From Mesorhizobium sp. YC-39 (GTDB taxonomy: Bacteria; Pseudomonadota; Alphaproteobacteria; Rhizobiales; Rhizobiaceae), in NCBI RefSeq assembly GCF_025753795.1, contig NZ_JAOWPS010000004.1:372001-436000 (forward strand): 64,000 nt of DNA, written 5' to 3'. This document shows positions 1 to 8,937 of this stretch, in pieces. The position numbers and the translations under genes are program-made. The notes beneath the pieces were generated by a model. The model saw nothing but the letters and a program-made list of their open reading frames with translations, had not been told where the DNA came from and ran no database searches. Every line of letters starts with the position of its first letter. Position 1 is the first letter of the stretch.

Positions 1-474
1 GTCGCCCACGTGCCGCAGGGCGACATGCTGTTTGCGCAGATGAGCGTGCTCGAAAACCTTTTGATGGGCGCCTATCTGGCGCCGGACAAGGCAGTGATCG
101 CGCGCCGGCTGGACGAAGTCTACGCGCTTCTGCCGAAGCTTGCCGACCGCCGCAACCAGATCGCCTCGAGCCTGTCCGGCGGCGAACGGCGCATGGTCGG
201 CATCGGCCGCGGCCTGATGATGGGTGGGCGCATCCTTTTGATCGACGAGCCGTCGCTCGGCCTGGCGCCGCTGATCATCGACCAGGTCTACGGCGTCATT
301 TCCGAACTGAGCAGGGCCGGCCGCACGATCCTCTTGGTGGAGGAGAACCCGGCGCGGGTCGAAGACCTCGCCGACCGCCTGCATCTGCTTGACGACGGCG
401 CCATCGTCTGGTCGGGCAAGCCCGCCGAGTTGATGGCCCGCGACGAGCTTCTCGCAACCTATCTCGGAGGCTGA
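1..474 (+). CDS. ABC transporter ATP-binding protein, LivF type (5' end outside window)
   Basis: The reading frame is open from base 1, so the N-terminal part including the Walker A loop lies outside the window; 157 residues are visible. They contain the Q-loop region (HVPQGDMLF), the ABC signature LSGGERRM and the Walker B stretch ILLIDEPSLGLAP, followed by the H-loop region where the usual His appears replaced (VEENPARVEDLADR). LivF proteins are the second cytoplasmic ATPase of branched-chain (HAAT) importers. Four bases separate it from the LivH-like permease, so it is the upstream member of this operon. The substrate cannot be read from the ATPase; amino acids, amides and urea are all carried by this family. 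Confidence 0.93.
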   Translation, partial: VAHVPQGDMLFAQMSVLENLLMGAYLAPDKAVIARRLDEVYALLPKLADRRNQIASSLSGGERRMVGIGRGLMMGGRILLIDEPSLGLAPLIIDQVYGVISELSRAGRTILLVEENPARVEDLADRLHLLDDGAIVWSGKPAELMARDELLATYLGG

Positions 475-478
475 CGCC

Positions 479-1366
479 ATGACCGACGTTCTCATGGCCA
501 TTCTCGTCGCCGGCTTCACCTCGGGCGCGCTCTATGCCCTGGCGACGGTCGGGCTGTCGCTGGTCTGGGGTTCGATGGGCATGCTCAACATGGCCCATGC
601 GGCGATGCTGACGCTTGGCGGTTACGTCGCCTTCACGGTGATCACCTCGCTTGGGCTGCCGATCGCGCTCGGCTTTGCCGGCGCCATCGTCGCGGGTGCC
701 GTGGCCGGCGCCATCCTCTATTTTGCGATCGTGCGCAATCTCCTGAAGAACGACAAATCGACATTCGAAGCCAACGTCATGATCGCTACGGTCGGCATCG
801 GCATCGCGCTCGAGAACGCCATCCTGCTGACCTATGGCGGGCAGCCGCTGAAGCAACCGGTCTCGATCGCCGGCACCTTTCGCCTCGGGCCGCTGACGCT
901 GCCCTGGCAGAACCTGATGATCATCGCGGTCGTCGTCGTCATGATGGTGGTGGTCTCGCTGGCGCTCGGCCGCACGCGGATGGGCCGGGCGATCCGGGCG
1001 ACGGCGCAGAACCGCGACGCGGCCCAGCTCATGGGCGTCGCCGTCAACCGCGTCTATCTGCAGGTGCTGATGCTGTCCGGCGCGCTTGCCGGCATCTGCG
1101 GTGTCATGGTGTCGTCGATGACGCAGCTGTCGCCGCCGCTCGGCAACGACCCGATGCTAAAGGCATTCATCATGTGCGTGGTCGCCGGTCTCGGCAATCT
1201 GCCGGGCGCTGTCGCCGCCGCGCTTGGCCTGGCGCTGCTCGAATCCTTCGTCCAGTACGCGCTCGGCGCCCGCTGGGGGTTTCCGTCGCTGCTGTTCGTG
1301 GTCATTGCCGTGCTGATCTGGCGACCGTCCGGCCTGTTCGGCCGCGCCGAAATCCGGCGCATGTGA
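479..1366 (+). CDS. branched-chain-type ABC transporter permease, LivH family
   Basis: The 295-residue product is an integral membrane protein with about eight hydrophobic segments and the LivH-like features GALYALATVGLSLVWG near the N terminus and the cytoplasmic coupling stretch GRAIRATAQNRDAAQLMGV around residues 165-185. It forms the inner-membrane channel with the LivM-like protein encoded next. The ATG follows GGAGG (466-470) at good spacing. It is part of a tightly packed operon with the ATPase before it and LivM after it. The family is clear; the substrate is not. Confidence 0.93.
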   Translation: MTDVLMAILVAGFTSGALYALATVGLSLVWGSMGMLNMAHAAMLTLGGYVAFTVITSLGLPIALGFAGAIVAGAVAGAILYFAIVRNLLKNDKSTFEANVMIATVGIGIALENAILLTYGGQPLKQPVSIAGTFRLGPLTLPWQNLMIIAVVVVMMVVVSLALGRTRMGRAIRATAQNRDAAQLMGVAVNRVYLQVLMLSGALAGICGVMVSSMTQLSPPLGNDPMLKAFIMCVVAGLGNLPGAVAAALGLALLESFVQYALGARWGFPSLLFVVIAVLIWRPSGLFGRAEIRRM

Positions 1367-1374
1367 GGGGCATC

Positions 1375-2460
1375 ATGACAGAGACAAGGCCCGCGTCGCG
1401 TTCCTCCATGTCCCCCTCAGCCAAGACCGATCTTGCCATCAGCCTGGTGCTGATCGCAGCGGCGATCGCGCTGCCGTTCATGGTCGACAGCCGCTACATC
1501 CTCGGTCAGATCGTGCTGGCGCTGTTCTATGCAACGATCGCCTCGCAGTGGAACCTCCTGTTTGGCTTCTCCGGCATCTTCTCGCTGGCGCAGATGGCGA
1601 TCTTCGCCTTCGGCGGCTATGCGACGGCGATGCTCTGCTTCTATTTCGGCTGGAACGTATGGGCCGCCCTTGTGCCCGGCGCGCTGGGCGCCGTGCTGTT
1701 CTCGCTGGTCGTCGGCCTCGCCTGCTTGCGCCTGACCGGCGTCTATGTGGCGCTGCTGACGCTGGCGATCGCCCAGACGATGTATCTGCTGATCGTCACC
1801 GACACCGAATGCTTCGTCATGGTCGGCTCCGTCTGCCGCCAGTTCACCGGCGGCGCCGTCGGCTTTGCCCGCTTCGGCGATCTCGGCACCCGGGCCTTGC
1901 TCAGGGCGCAGTGGCTGGTCGGCAATTACGCCATCATCGCGGTGCTGTTCGCGGTCACCATGGTCTTCACCTACGCGATCGTCAAAAGCCCGATCGGCCT
2001 CGCCTTCCGGGCGCTGAAGGACAATCCGGGCTATGCGGTGGCGCGGGGCGTCAACCGCTTCCAGGCGCAGCTTCTGGTCTTCGGCATCTCCGCCTTCTTC
2101 ACCGGGCTGGCCGGCGGTTTCTATGCCGCGCATTTCCAGGCGATCGGCCCCGGCGTGCTGTCGATGTCGCAACTGATGTTCATCATCGCCATCGTCGTGG
2201 TCGGCGGCGTCGGCACGTTCTGGGGACCTCTGGTCGGGACGGTGGTGCTGGTCCTGGCCGACGAACTGATGCGCGAGAGCGGCGAGTTCCGCACGCTCGG
2301 GCTCGGCCTGATCATCGCGCTGTCGGTGGTGCTGATGCCGAAGGGGCTGGTCGGCCGCTTTGGCGATCTCGTCCACTGGCTGGCGCGCCGTCGAGCCAGC
2401 CCGGACAGCAAGACAGCAGTGAGCAACATTGTGCAAAGCCCGGCCCCTGCCGGAAAGTGA
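1375..2460 (+). CDS. branched-chain-type ABC transporter permease, LivM family
   Basis: The frame is open further upstream, but the ATG at 1375 lies 8 bases after the livH-like stop and gives a normal LivM length of 361 residues. The protein has about ten membrane segments and the LivM-like coupling region GLAFRALKDNPGYAVARGVN. It pairs with the LivH-like permease to form the translocation channel. The C-terminal tail after residue 335 is hydrophilic and basic. The operon continues without a visible terminator into the GMC oxidoreductase, which suggests that the transported compound is the substrate of the following enzymes. Confidence 0.92.
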   Translation: MTETRPASRSSMSPSAKTDLAISLVLIAAAIALPFMVDSRYILGQIVLALFYATIASQWNLLFGFSGIFSLAQMAIFAFGGYATAMLCFYFGWNVWAALVPGALGAVLFSLVVGLACLRLTGVYVALLTLAIAQTMYLLIVTDTECFVMVGSVCRQFTGGAVGFARFGDLGTRALLRAQWLVGNYAIIAVLFAVTMVFTYAIVKSPIGLAFRALKDNPGYAVARGVNRFQAQLLVFGISAFFTGLAGGFYAAHFQAIGPGVLSMSQLMFIIAIVVVGGVGTFWGPLVGTVVLVLADELMRESGEFRTLGLGLIIALSVVLMPKGLVGRFGDLVHWLARRRASPDSKTAVSNIVQSPAPAGK

Positions 2461-2470
2461 GAGACTGACG

Positions 2471-4054
2471 ATGTTCGATACGATCATAGTGGGTGCCGGC
2501 TCGGCCGGTTGCGTGCTGGCCAACCGGCTCAGCGCCGATCCGGCCCGCAAGGTGCTGTTGCTGGAGGCGGGGCGCGAGGCGCCGCTCGCCTCGGACGTGC
2601 CCTCGGACTGGCCGACCATGTTCAACACAGCCGTCGACTGGGGCTATTACACCGAGCCGCAGGCCGGCTGCCGCGGCAGGCGGGTGTTCTGGCCGCGCGG
2701 CAAGATGATCGGCGGCTCCGGCGCGTTGAACGCCATGATCTATATTCGCGGCCTGCCGTCCGACTATGATGGCTGGGCCGCGATGGGCTGCCCCGGCTGG
2801 GCGTGGGCCGACGTGCTGCCGGTGTTCAAGGCCTGCGAAAGCAATGCCGAACTCGGCAACGATCCGCTGCACGGTGCCAACGGGCCGCTGCATATCGGCA
2901 ATGTCGGGCATGTCGATCCCAACGAGCTTGCCTGGATCGAGGCCTGCAAGGCCGCTGGCTTCAAGCAGAACCGCGATTTCAACGGCGTCGAGCAGGAGGG
3001 CGTCGGCCTCTTCCAGTTCACCATCAAGAATGGCGAGCGTTGGGGCACCGGCAAGGCCTATCTGCGCCCGGCGCGGGAACGTCCCAACCTGACTGTGAAA
3101 ACCGGGGTGCTGGCGACTGGCCTGATCGTCGAGAAGGGCAGGGCGAGGGGTATCCGCTATCTGGTCAATGGCGTGCCGGAGACCGCTTTCGCCGACAGCG
3201 AGGTGGTGCTGTCCTCGGGCTCGATCGGCAGCTGCCAACTGATGCTGCTTTCCGGCATTGGGCCGGCCGACGAGCTCGCCCAGGCCGGCGTTGCCCCCGT
3301 GCATGACCTGCCGGGCGTCGGCAAGGATCTGCAGGACCACATCAACATTCCGATCACCTTCTATACGAAGGACAAGATCGGCGTCGGCGCCTGGACCGAC
3401 GAGACGCTGCAGCGCGACTTCCTGGAATGGGAGACATCGCGCAGCGGTCCGCGCTCCTCGCCCTGGGTGGCGGCGGGCGGCTTCGTCAAGAGTCGGCCCG
3501 ATGTCGAACCGGATTTGCAGCTTTACGGCGCCATCAGCCCGCATCGCGATTATGTGCGGTTCCTGTCGTCGAAGCCCGGCATCACGCTGCACACCACGCT
3601 GCAGCGGCCGGACAGCCGCGGCGAGATCCGGCTGCGCTCGGCCAATCCGGTCGAGTATCCGGCGATCGATCCGCGTTACTTCATCAGCGACGAGGACGGC
3701 TCCGACATCGCGACGCTGGTCGAAGGCATCCGCATCAGCCGCCGGATCGCGGCGCAGTCGCCGCTTGCCGAAATGCTGGTCGGCGAAATCACGCCAAGCG
3801 CCGAATGCGAGAGCGACGCCGAGATCGCGCAGTATATTCGCGGCCACTGCACGACGCTCTATCACCCGACCAGCACCTGCCGCATGGGTACCGATGCGAT
3901 GGCCGTCGTCGATCCTTCGTCGATGAAGGTGCATGGGCTGGACGGGCTTTGCATCGCCGACGCCTCGGTCTTTCCAAAGATGGTCTCGGGCAACACCAAC
4001 GCGCCGACGATCATGATCGCCGAACGTGCCGCCTCGATGATCCTGGCGGGCTAG
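2471..4054 (+). CDS. GMC-family FAD-dependent oxidoreductase (choline/alcohol dehydrogenase-like)
   Basis: The 527-residue protein starts with the FAD-binding Rossmann motif GAGSAG at residues 8-13 followed by an Asp/Glu-terminated strand (LLLEAG), and ends with the GMC C-terminal signature: HPTSTCRMG with the catalytic His near residue 465 and GNTNAPT near residue 507. Such enzymes oxidise primary alcohols (choline, glucose, polyethylene glycol, other alcohols) to aldehydes. ATG 2471 was chosen because the Rossmann fold begins immediately after it; an upstream GTG/TTG extension would be out of character. It lies 10 bases after livM and 10 before the deacetylase-like gene, so it belongs to the importer operon. 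The alcohol substrate is unknown. Confidence 0.92.
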   Translation: MFDTIIVGAGSAGCVLANRLSADPARKVLLLEAGREAPLASDVPSDWPTMFNTAVDWGYYTEPQAGCRGRRVFWPRGKMIGGSGALNAMIYIRGLPSDYDGWAAMGCPGWAWADVLPVFKACESNAELGNDPLHGANGPLHIGNVGHVDPNELAWIEACKAAGFKQNRDFNGVEQEGVGLFQFTIKNGERWGTGKAYLRPARERPNLTVKTGVLATGLIVEKGRARGIRYLVNGVPETAFADSEVVLSSGSIGSCQLMLLSGIGPADELAQAGVAPVHDLPGVGKDLQDHINIPITFYTKDKIGVGAWTDETLQRDFLEWETSRSGPRSSPWVAAGGFVKSRPDVEPDLQLYGAISPHRDYVRFLSSKPGITLHTTLQRPDSRGEIRLRSANPVEYPAIDPRYFISDEDGSDIATLVEGIRISRRIAAQSPLAEMLVGEITPSAECESDAEIAQYIRGHCTTLYHPTSTCRMGTDAMAVVDPSSMKVHGLDGLCIADASVFPKMVSGNTNAPTIMIAERAASMILAG

Positions 4055-4064
4055 GAAACAACAG

Positions 4065-5165
4065 ATGACGACGGGCTGGAATTTCCACGAACTCTATCTC
4101 TGGCACGAAACCGGCAACGCCGCGCAGTTCTTTCAGCCGAGCCTGACCATCGAGCCGGGCGAGCATGCCGAAAATGCTGCGACCAAGCGCCGGTTCCGCA
4201 ACCTGATGGAGGTTTCGGGCCTCACCGACAAACTGGCGAAGATCGCCTCCGTTGCGGTGAGCGAGGACGATCTCGCCCTGTTCCACGACCGCGACTATGT
4301 CAGCCGCATCAAGACGCTCAGCGACGGGCGTGGTGGCGATGCGAGCTATCTGACGCCCTTTGGCCATGGCAGTTATGAGATTGCCTGTCTTGCCGCCGGC
4401 GGCACCGCGGCGGTGATGGACGCGGTGCTGAGCGGCGATGTCGGCAATGGCTACGCGCTGGTGCGGCCGCCCGGCCATCATGCCGAGCGCGCACAAGGCA
4501 TGGGCTTTTGCCTGTTCGGCAACGTTCCGGTCGCCATCCTGAAGAACCGGGCCAAGCATGGCTTCGAGCGCGTCGCCACCGTCGACTGGGACGTCCATCA
4601 CGGCAATGGCACCCAGTCCGCCTTCTATGGCGACTCGTCCGTGCTGACGATCTCGATCCACCAGGATGGGCTCTATCCGCATGACAGCGGTTTCCACAAG
4701 GAGCGCGGCGAGGGCAGGGGCGAAGGCTACAACATCAATGTGCCGCTGCCGGCCGGATGCGGCCACGGCGCCTATATGTCGGTGTTCGAACGCATCGTGC
4801 TGCCGGCGCTTTATCGCTACAAGCCCGATCTCATCGTCGTGCCGTCCGGCTTCGATGCCTCGGCGGCCGATCCGCTGGGGCGCATGATGCTGCACAGCGG
4901 CAGCTACCGCAAGATGACGCGCATGCTGATGCAGGCGGCGGACGACCTCTGCGGCGGACGCCTAATGATGTCGCATGAAGGCGGCTATTCGGCTGCCTAC
5001 GTTCCCTATTGCGGCCTGGCGGTGATGGAGCAGCTGTCCGGTATCAGGACTGATATCGACGATCCGTTCCTGCCGGTCTTCGAAGGCTACGCCGGCCAGC
5101 CCCTGCAGCCGCACCAGGCGGATGCCATTGACAGGGCGGAAGAACTGTTGGGCGGCATCGAATAG
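4065..5165 (+). CDS. histone deacetylase/acetylpolyamine amidohydrolase-family protein (class II type)
   Basis: The 366-residue product carries the deacetylase-family zinc site: RPPGHHAE near residues 134-141, VDWDVHHGNGT near 172-182 (Asp and His zinc ligands) and GFDASAADPLG near 262 (second Asp ligand). Bacterial members hydrolyse acetyl-amide bonds in acetylpolyamines, acetoin-related compounds or acetylated amines rather than histones. It is the last gene of the importer/GMC operon, which fits a route in which an acetylated amine is imported, deacetylated and oxidised; that assignment is inference. No terminator is obvious in the 34 bases before the convergent aldo/keto reductase. Confidence 0.9.
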   Translation: MTTGWNFHELYLWHETGNAAQFFQPSLTIEPGEHAENAATKRRFRNLMEVSGLTDKLAKIASVAVSEDDLALFHDRDYVSRIKTLSDGRGGDASYLTPFGHGSYEIACLAAGGTAAVMDAVLSGDVGNGYALVRPPGHHAERAQGMGFCLFGNVPVAILKNRAKHGFERVATVDWDVHHGNGTQSAFYGDSSVLTISIHQDGLYPHDSGFHKERGEGRGEGYNINVPLPAGCGHGAYMSVFERIVLPALYRYKPDLIVVPSGFDASAADPLGRMMLHSGSYRKMTRMLMQAADDLCGGRLMMSHEGGYSAAYVPYCGLAVMEQLSGIRTDIDDPFLPVFEGYAGQPLQPHQADAIDRAEELLGGIE

Positions 5166-5199
5166 CTTTGGCACCTCACCAGCCTCCCTTTGTGCCACC

Positions 5200-6207
5200 C
5201 TAGCGATCGATGATCGCCATGATGCGCTCGTTGTAGCGCTCGCCCGAGACCTTGCCCGGCGCCAGTGCCGCGTCGAGCGCCTGCATCGCGGCGGAGTCGA
5301 GCCTGATTGCCACGGCGGCGACGTTTTCCTCGAGATATTTTCGGCGCTTGGTGCCGGGGATCGGGACGATGTCGATGCCGAAACCGGAACCCTTGTGCAG
5401 CAGCCATGCCAGCGCGATCTGGCCCGGCCTGACACCCTTGGCCACAGCAATGTCGCGGACAACTCCGGCGGCCTGTACATTGGCGTCGTAGTTGGTGCCC
5501 TGGTAGCGCGGGTCGCCGCGCCGGAAATCACCTTCCGGATAATCCTCGGCGCGCTTGACGTCGCCGGTGAGGAAGCCCCGGCCAAGCGGCGAGAATGGCA
5601 CCAGGCCGATGCCGAGTTCGGTAAGCAGCGGGATGATCCCCGGCTCCAGATTGCGTTCCCACAGCGAATACTCGCTCTGCACCACCGACAACGGGTGTAC
5701 GCCATGCGCCCGGCGGATGTTGGCAGCACCCGCCTCCGACAGACCAAAGAAGCGCACCTTGCCCTCGGCTACCAGTTCGCCCACCGTCCCCGCGACATCC
5801 TCGATCGGCACCGCCGGATCGATGCGGTGCTGGTAGAGCAGGTCGATATGGTCGGTGGCGAGCCGACTGAGCGAACCGTCCACCGCCTTGCGGATGTGTT
5901 CGGGCCGACTGTCGCGGTCGGTGCCGACCTGCTTGCCGTTTTCGATGCGGAAGCCGAATTTGGTGGCGATGGTCACCTGGTCGCGCCGGCCCTTCAGCGC
6001 CCGGCCGAGCAGTTTCTCATTGGTGTAGGGGCCATAGACTTCCGCCGTGTCGAAAAAAGTGCAGCCGAGTTCGATAGCGCGGTGCAGCGTGGCGATCGAT
6101 TCCGCTTCGTCGGCCGGGCCGTAGGACTGGCTCATGCCCATGCAGCCGAGGCCGATCACCGACACCTGCAGCCCCTGGCTGCCGAGTTTGCGTGTGCTCA
6201 AGGTCAT
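5200..6207 (-). CDS. aldo/keto reductase
   Basis: The 335-residue NADPH-dependent oxidoreductase has the complete aldo/keto reductase tetrad: Asp53 and Tyr58 (FFDTAEVYGP), Lys83 (IATKFGF) and His127 (LLYQHRID), plus the C-terminal cofactor loop IPGTKRRKYLEEN. Start ATG at 6207 (MTLSTRKLG) gives the standard N terminus; the frame continues upstream to 6267 but with no family similarity. It resembles the AKR11/13-type YakC/IolS-like enzymes that reduce aldehydes and methylglyoxal-like carbonyls. It converges on the deacetylase gene and is followed upstream by another minus-strand dehydrogenase. Confidence 0.92.
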   Translation of the reverse strand: MTLSTRKLGSQGLQVSVIGLGCMGMSQSYGPADEAESIATLHRAIELGCTFFDTAEVYGPYTNEKLLGRALKGRRDQVTIATKFGFRIENGKQVGTDRDSRPEHIRKAVDGSLSRLATDHIDLLYQHRIDPAVPIEDVAGTVGELVAEGKVRFFGLSEAGAANIRRAHGVHPLSVVQSEYSLWERNLEPGIIPLLTELGIGLVPFSPLGRGFLTGDVKRAEDYPEGDFRRGDPRYQGTNYDANVQAAGVVRDIAVAKGVRPGQIALAWLLHKGSGFGIDIVPIPGTKRRKYLEENVAAVAIRLDSAAMQALDAALAPGKVSGERYNERIMAIIDR

Positions 6208-6286
6208 TTGCAGTGCTCCAACTGGACGATGAACTATATTGGGCGCGCGCTCCGTTTGCACAGCCATTCGCGGTGTCGCTTTGGGA

Positions 6287-7225
6287 TCAGGCTGCGGCCT
6301 TGACGGGGGTTAGCACGGGCTCCCCATCAAAGAAGGCGTCGAGGTTTGCACGCACCAGCGCCCCCATGCGGCTCAGGGCCACATCGGTAACGCCGGCAAT
6401 GTGCGGCGATAGAAATAGGTTGGGAATGTCAGCCCAGTGCCCGGGTAAGGCCGGCTCATCCTGGTAGACGTCCAGCGCGGCGGCTCCGAGCGCACCGTGC
6501 GTGAGCGCATCGATCAGCGCACCCTCGTCGACCAGCGATCCTCGGGCGACATTGATGATGGCGCCTTGAGGGCCAAGCGCCTGCAGCACGCTTGCCGAAA
6601 TCAGTCCGCGGTTGTCGTTCCTGGCGGGCGCGGCGACCACCAGCACATCACTTGCCTGTGCAAGCCCAAGAATGCTCGCTGCCTTCGGCCAAGGGGTGCC
6701 AGGCTTGTCATGTGGGCCCCACCACGAAGTCACCATGCGCAGCACATCCGCCCTATGAGCGATCGCACGTCCGATGCTGCCCAGTCCGACGATGCCGAGC
6801 CGGAGCCCCGCGACGGAACGCGTTATCATCTTCCGGCCTGATCGCCATGCGCCACTGCGAACCCAGCGATCGCCGGTGGAGATACTCCTGTAGATGTTCA
6901 GTATCTGCGCAATCGCAAAGTCGGCCACGTCCTCGTGGTTTATGTCCGGGGCATGCGTCACAATGATGCCGTGCTCTCGTGTCCAGTCCACATCTATTCC
7001 GTCATAGCCCGCGTTGAAGCAGGCTATCAGGGCAAGGTTCGGCAGGACCTGCAGCACGTTCGTATCAAACGGACGGCTTCCGTCGACGATCACGGCACGG
7101 GCGGAACACGAGCCAGCCTCCGAAATCGGAGAGGCAAGCTCGACGATTTGATATTTGGCTCCGAGCATGTCGCGCAGAAACGGCGCGAGATATGGGTGCG
7201 CCAGAGCCACCAACTTCTTTTCCAT
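6287..7225 (-). CDS. D-2-hydroxyacid dehydrogenase (NAD(P)-dependent; glyoxylate/hydroxypyruvate reductase-like)
   Basis: The 312-residue protein has the D-2-hydroxyacid dehydrogenase layout: catalytic domain split around an NAD(P) Rossmann fold with GIVGLGSIG, the catalytic Arg in NVARGSLVDE, Glu in DVYQDEP and His in LSPHIAGVT. These enzymes interconvert 2-ketoacids and D-2-hydroxyacids. ATG 7225 follows a GGAGG at suitable distance; a TTG at 7267 in the same frame is less likely. Its leader contains a 10-bp perfect inverted repeat reaching into the ribosome-binding site (7228-7272). The exact ketoacid cannot be told from sequence alone. Confidence 0.9.
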   Translation of the reverse strand: MEKKLVALAHPYLAPFLRDMLGAKYQIVELASPISEAGSCSARAVIVDGSRPFDTNVLQVLPNLALIACFNAGYDGIDVDWTREHGIIVTHAPDINHEDVADFAIAQILNIYRSISTGDRWVRSGAWRSGRKMITRSVAGLRLGIVGLGSIGRAIAHRADVLRMVTSWWGPHDKPGTPWPKAASILGLAQASDVLVVAAPARNDNRGLISASVLQALGPQGAIINVARGSLVDEGALIDALTHGALGAAALDVYQDEPALPGHWADIPNLFLSPHIAGVTDVALSRMGALVRANLDAFFDGEPVLTPVKAAA

Positions 7226-7227
7226 CA

Positions 7228-7272
7228 CAGACTTGCCTCCGATTGGGGGATTTCCAAGCGTCGGCAAGTCTG
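7228..7272 (-). promoter_or_regulatory. inverted repeat overlapping the ribosome-binding site of the D-2-hydroxyacid dehydrogenase
   Basis: CAGACTTGCC at 7228-7237 and its exact reverse complement GGCAAGTCTG at 7263-7272 are separated by 25 bases and lie directly before the ATG at 7225. In the mRNA the downstream arm begins with the last two bases of the GGAGG, so pairing would partly occlude the ribosome-binding site. It could equally be a protein operator at DNA level. No T-rich tail follows, so it does not look like a terminator. Confidence 0.45.
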
Positions 7273-7569
7273 GCTGGCTTTGACCGATCTGCGAATAATC
7301 TTGGAGCGCTAGCCGAAGGATACATCGGATGGATCAGGCCCATACCCATGGATTAGGCGCTGAACGCCAAAGGCAACGGTCGAGGAGACTTGGCGCCACA
7401 TCGGCGCACTCTTCGCAACCATCGAACCCGCAGAGTGCTCCAACTGTCCCGCAAATGCAGGCTACGCTTCCGTCAAAACAGGAAACGCTCCAGGCGGTTC
7501 TCATCCCAAGGCGGAGGAACTGTTGTGACTCGCTATCCACCATGCGGATGCGGCTCACTTGCGCCCGAT
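7273..7569. other. intergenic region without a recognisable gene
   Basis: About 300 bases between the leader of the D-2-hydroxyacid dehydrogenase and the end of the acyltransferase gene. Reading frames crossing it have arginine/serine-rich, out-of-frame composition and no recognisable motif. It presumably carries the promoter of the D-2-hydroxyacid dehydrogenase and the 3' end of the acyltransferase transcript; I see no convincing terminator hairpin. Confidence 0.4.
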
Positions 7570-8667
7570 CTATGCCGGCCGGTGGAGCCGAAGTTTGCTT
7601 GCCATCATGTTCAGCGGGGGCAGCAACAGCGATATCAAAGGCTTGCGTACCGGCTTTTCGAAATAGAACGAGACCACGAAGGAGGCCGACAGGACCACCG
7701 CGAGGACGATTGCGAGGGCCGGCCATCGGCCGACCGTTGGCGACAGCGCGTTGAGCCCGAGCAGGCCGATATGCTGATGCAGGAGATAGAGCGGATAGGT
7801 CAGCCCGCCCAAGACGAGCACCAAAGGTGTCGGCGCGATGCGGTGACGCAAGAGGAGAGCAGCGCCAAAAAGGGCAAAAACGACGACATTTGCGATAATC
7901 AGCTTTGAGAACGTCAGTGAGAATCCGTAATTTTCCTGCATCCAGTCGGCCTCGATATGCAGGTACTTGAACGACAGCAGGAACGCCGCAACGAGCAGCA
8001 CCAGCGCTTCGGTCGACGCACCTTTCGCGACCATGTGCTGGGCAAGGATTCCGGCGGCGAAGAATGGCGCATATTGCGTGGCGAACAGCATGTGCAGGGC
8101 CATGCTGTGGATGAACGTTTCGTTGATCACGGAAATCAGCAGCCACGTCGCCACGATTTGCAGCTTCCAGCGCGAGAAGATGCCGAAGAACAGGGCGATC
8201 GCGATCCAGCCATAGAAAATAATCTCGAACACGATCGACCAGTAGACACCGTCCATGAAGGGCTTGTTGAGAGCTGGAGCGACGATAATGAGATTGGCGA
8301 CCCACGCCATCGGGTCATATGGAAGGTTCGGATCGCGGGCCAGGAATTGGATGATGAAGGTGACGGTCATACAGACAAGAAAGCCGGGGTAAAGCCGCGC
8401 GAACCTTGCCACGGCGAACTCCGTCCAGTTCCTGCCTTCGGCCGACCAGGCGATGACGAAACCGCTGATCAGAAAGAACAGACTGACGCCCATGTAGCCG
8501 TAGATCGCGAAAGGGGCGATTTCGGGGTAGCCGTTCACCTGCAGCGGTTCTGTGTGCGCTGCCCGGAAAAAGTAGTGGAAGCAGACGACAGCCAAAGCCG
8601 CGACCAGACGCAGCAGATCAAGCGAACCCATGCGCTCGGCTTTGCCGCTTGTTGATCCAGATGCCAT
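7570..8667 (-). CDS. acyltransferase 3 family membrane protein (OafA/YrhL-like)
   Basis: The 365-residue protein is almost entirely hydrophobic, with about ten membrane helices, and begins after a short basic leader with the family hallmark LDLLRLVAALAVVCFHYFF, whose His is the proposed catalytic residue of acyltransferase 3 proteins. A second family feature is GVSLFFLISGFVIAWS. Members O-acylate exported polysaccharides, lipid A or peptidoglycan sugars at the inner membrane. ATG 8667 was preferred over an in-frame TTG six codons upstream. It stands alone between unrelated genes, so the acceptor is not indicated by context. Confidence 0.88.
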   Translation of the reverse strand: MASGSTSGKAERMGSLDLLRLVAALAVVCFHYFFRAAHTEPLQVNGYPEIAPFAIYGYMGVSLFFLISGFVIAWSAEGRNWTEFAVARFARLYPGFLVCMTVTFIIQFLARDPNLPYDPMAWVANLIIVAPALNKPFMDGVYWSIVFEIIFYGWIAIALFFGIFSRWKLQIVATWLLISVINETFIHSMALHMLFATQYAPFFAAGILAQHMVAKGASTEALVLLVAAFLLSFKYLHIEADWMQENYGFSLTFSKLIIANVVVFALFGAALLLRHRIAPTPLVLVLGGLTYPLYLLHQHIGLLGLNALSPTVGRWPALAIVLAVVLSASFVVSFYFEKPVRKPLISLLLPPLNMMASKLRLHRPA

Positions 8668-8937
8668 TGAACAACCCCGCCCCAATTATCGACGCCTAGG
8701 CGCGTGCGAACCGCCAGGCAATTGAGTCCGACGGACTGCCCCGATAAGCCTGTTCGTGTTTCGCTCGGCAGATCGTCCCTTCAATTTGCCTTCAGCACAT
8801 CATGCGTTTAGACCATGGGCATCCAGACGCAATTTTTGGCAGCTGCGAAAAATCGTCCGCAAATTGACTCAAACCCCGGTCTCGGTCATCCTTCTCCCAC
8901 TCGCCCTGTTGTGTGGCGTCGAGCGCATGAGCAAGTC

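Noticed and set aside
2312..3934. 540-codon open frame on the strand opposite to the GMC oxidoreductase
   Set aside because: It is arginine/histidine/aspartate-rich shadow coding typical of the antisense of high-GC genes, has no motif, and the plus-strand GMC signature is complete.
7329..7754. 141-codon plus-strand frame across the gap before the acyltransferase gene
   Set aside because: Composition is Arg/Ser/Pro-rich and low in hydrophobic pattern; half of it overlaps the real acyltransferase gene in antisense.
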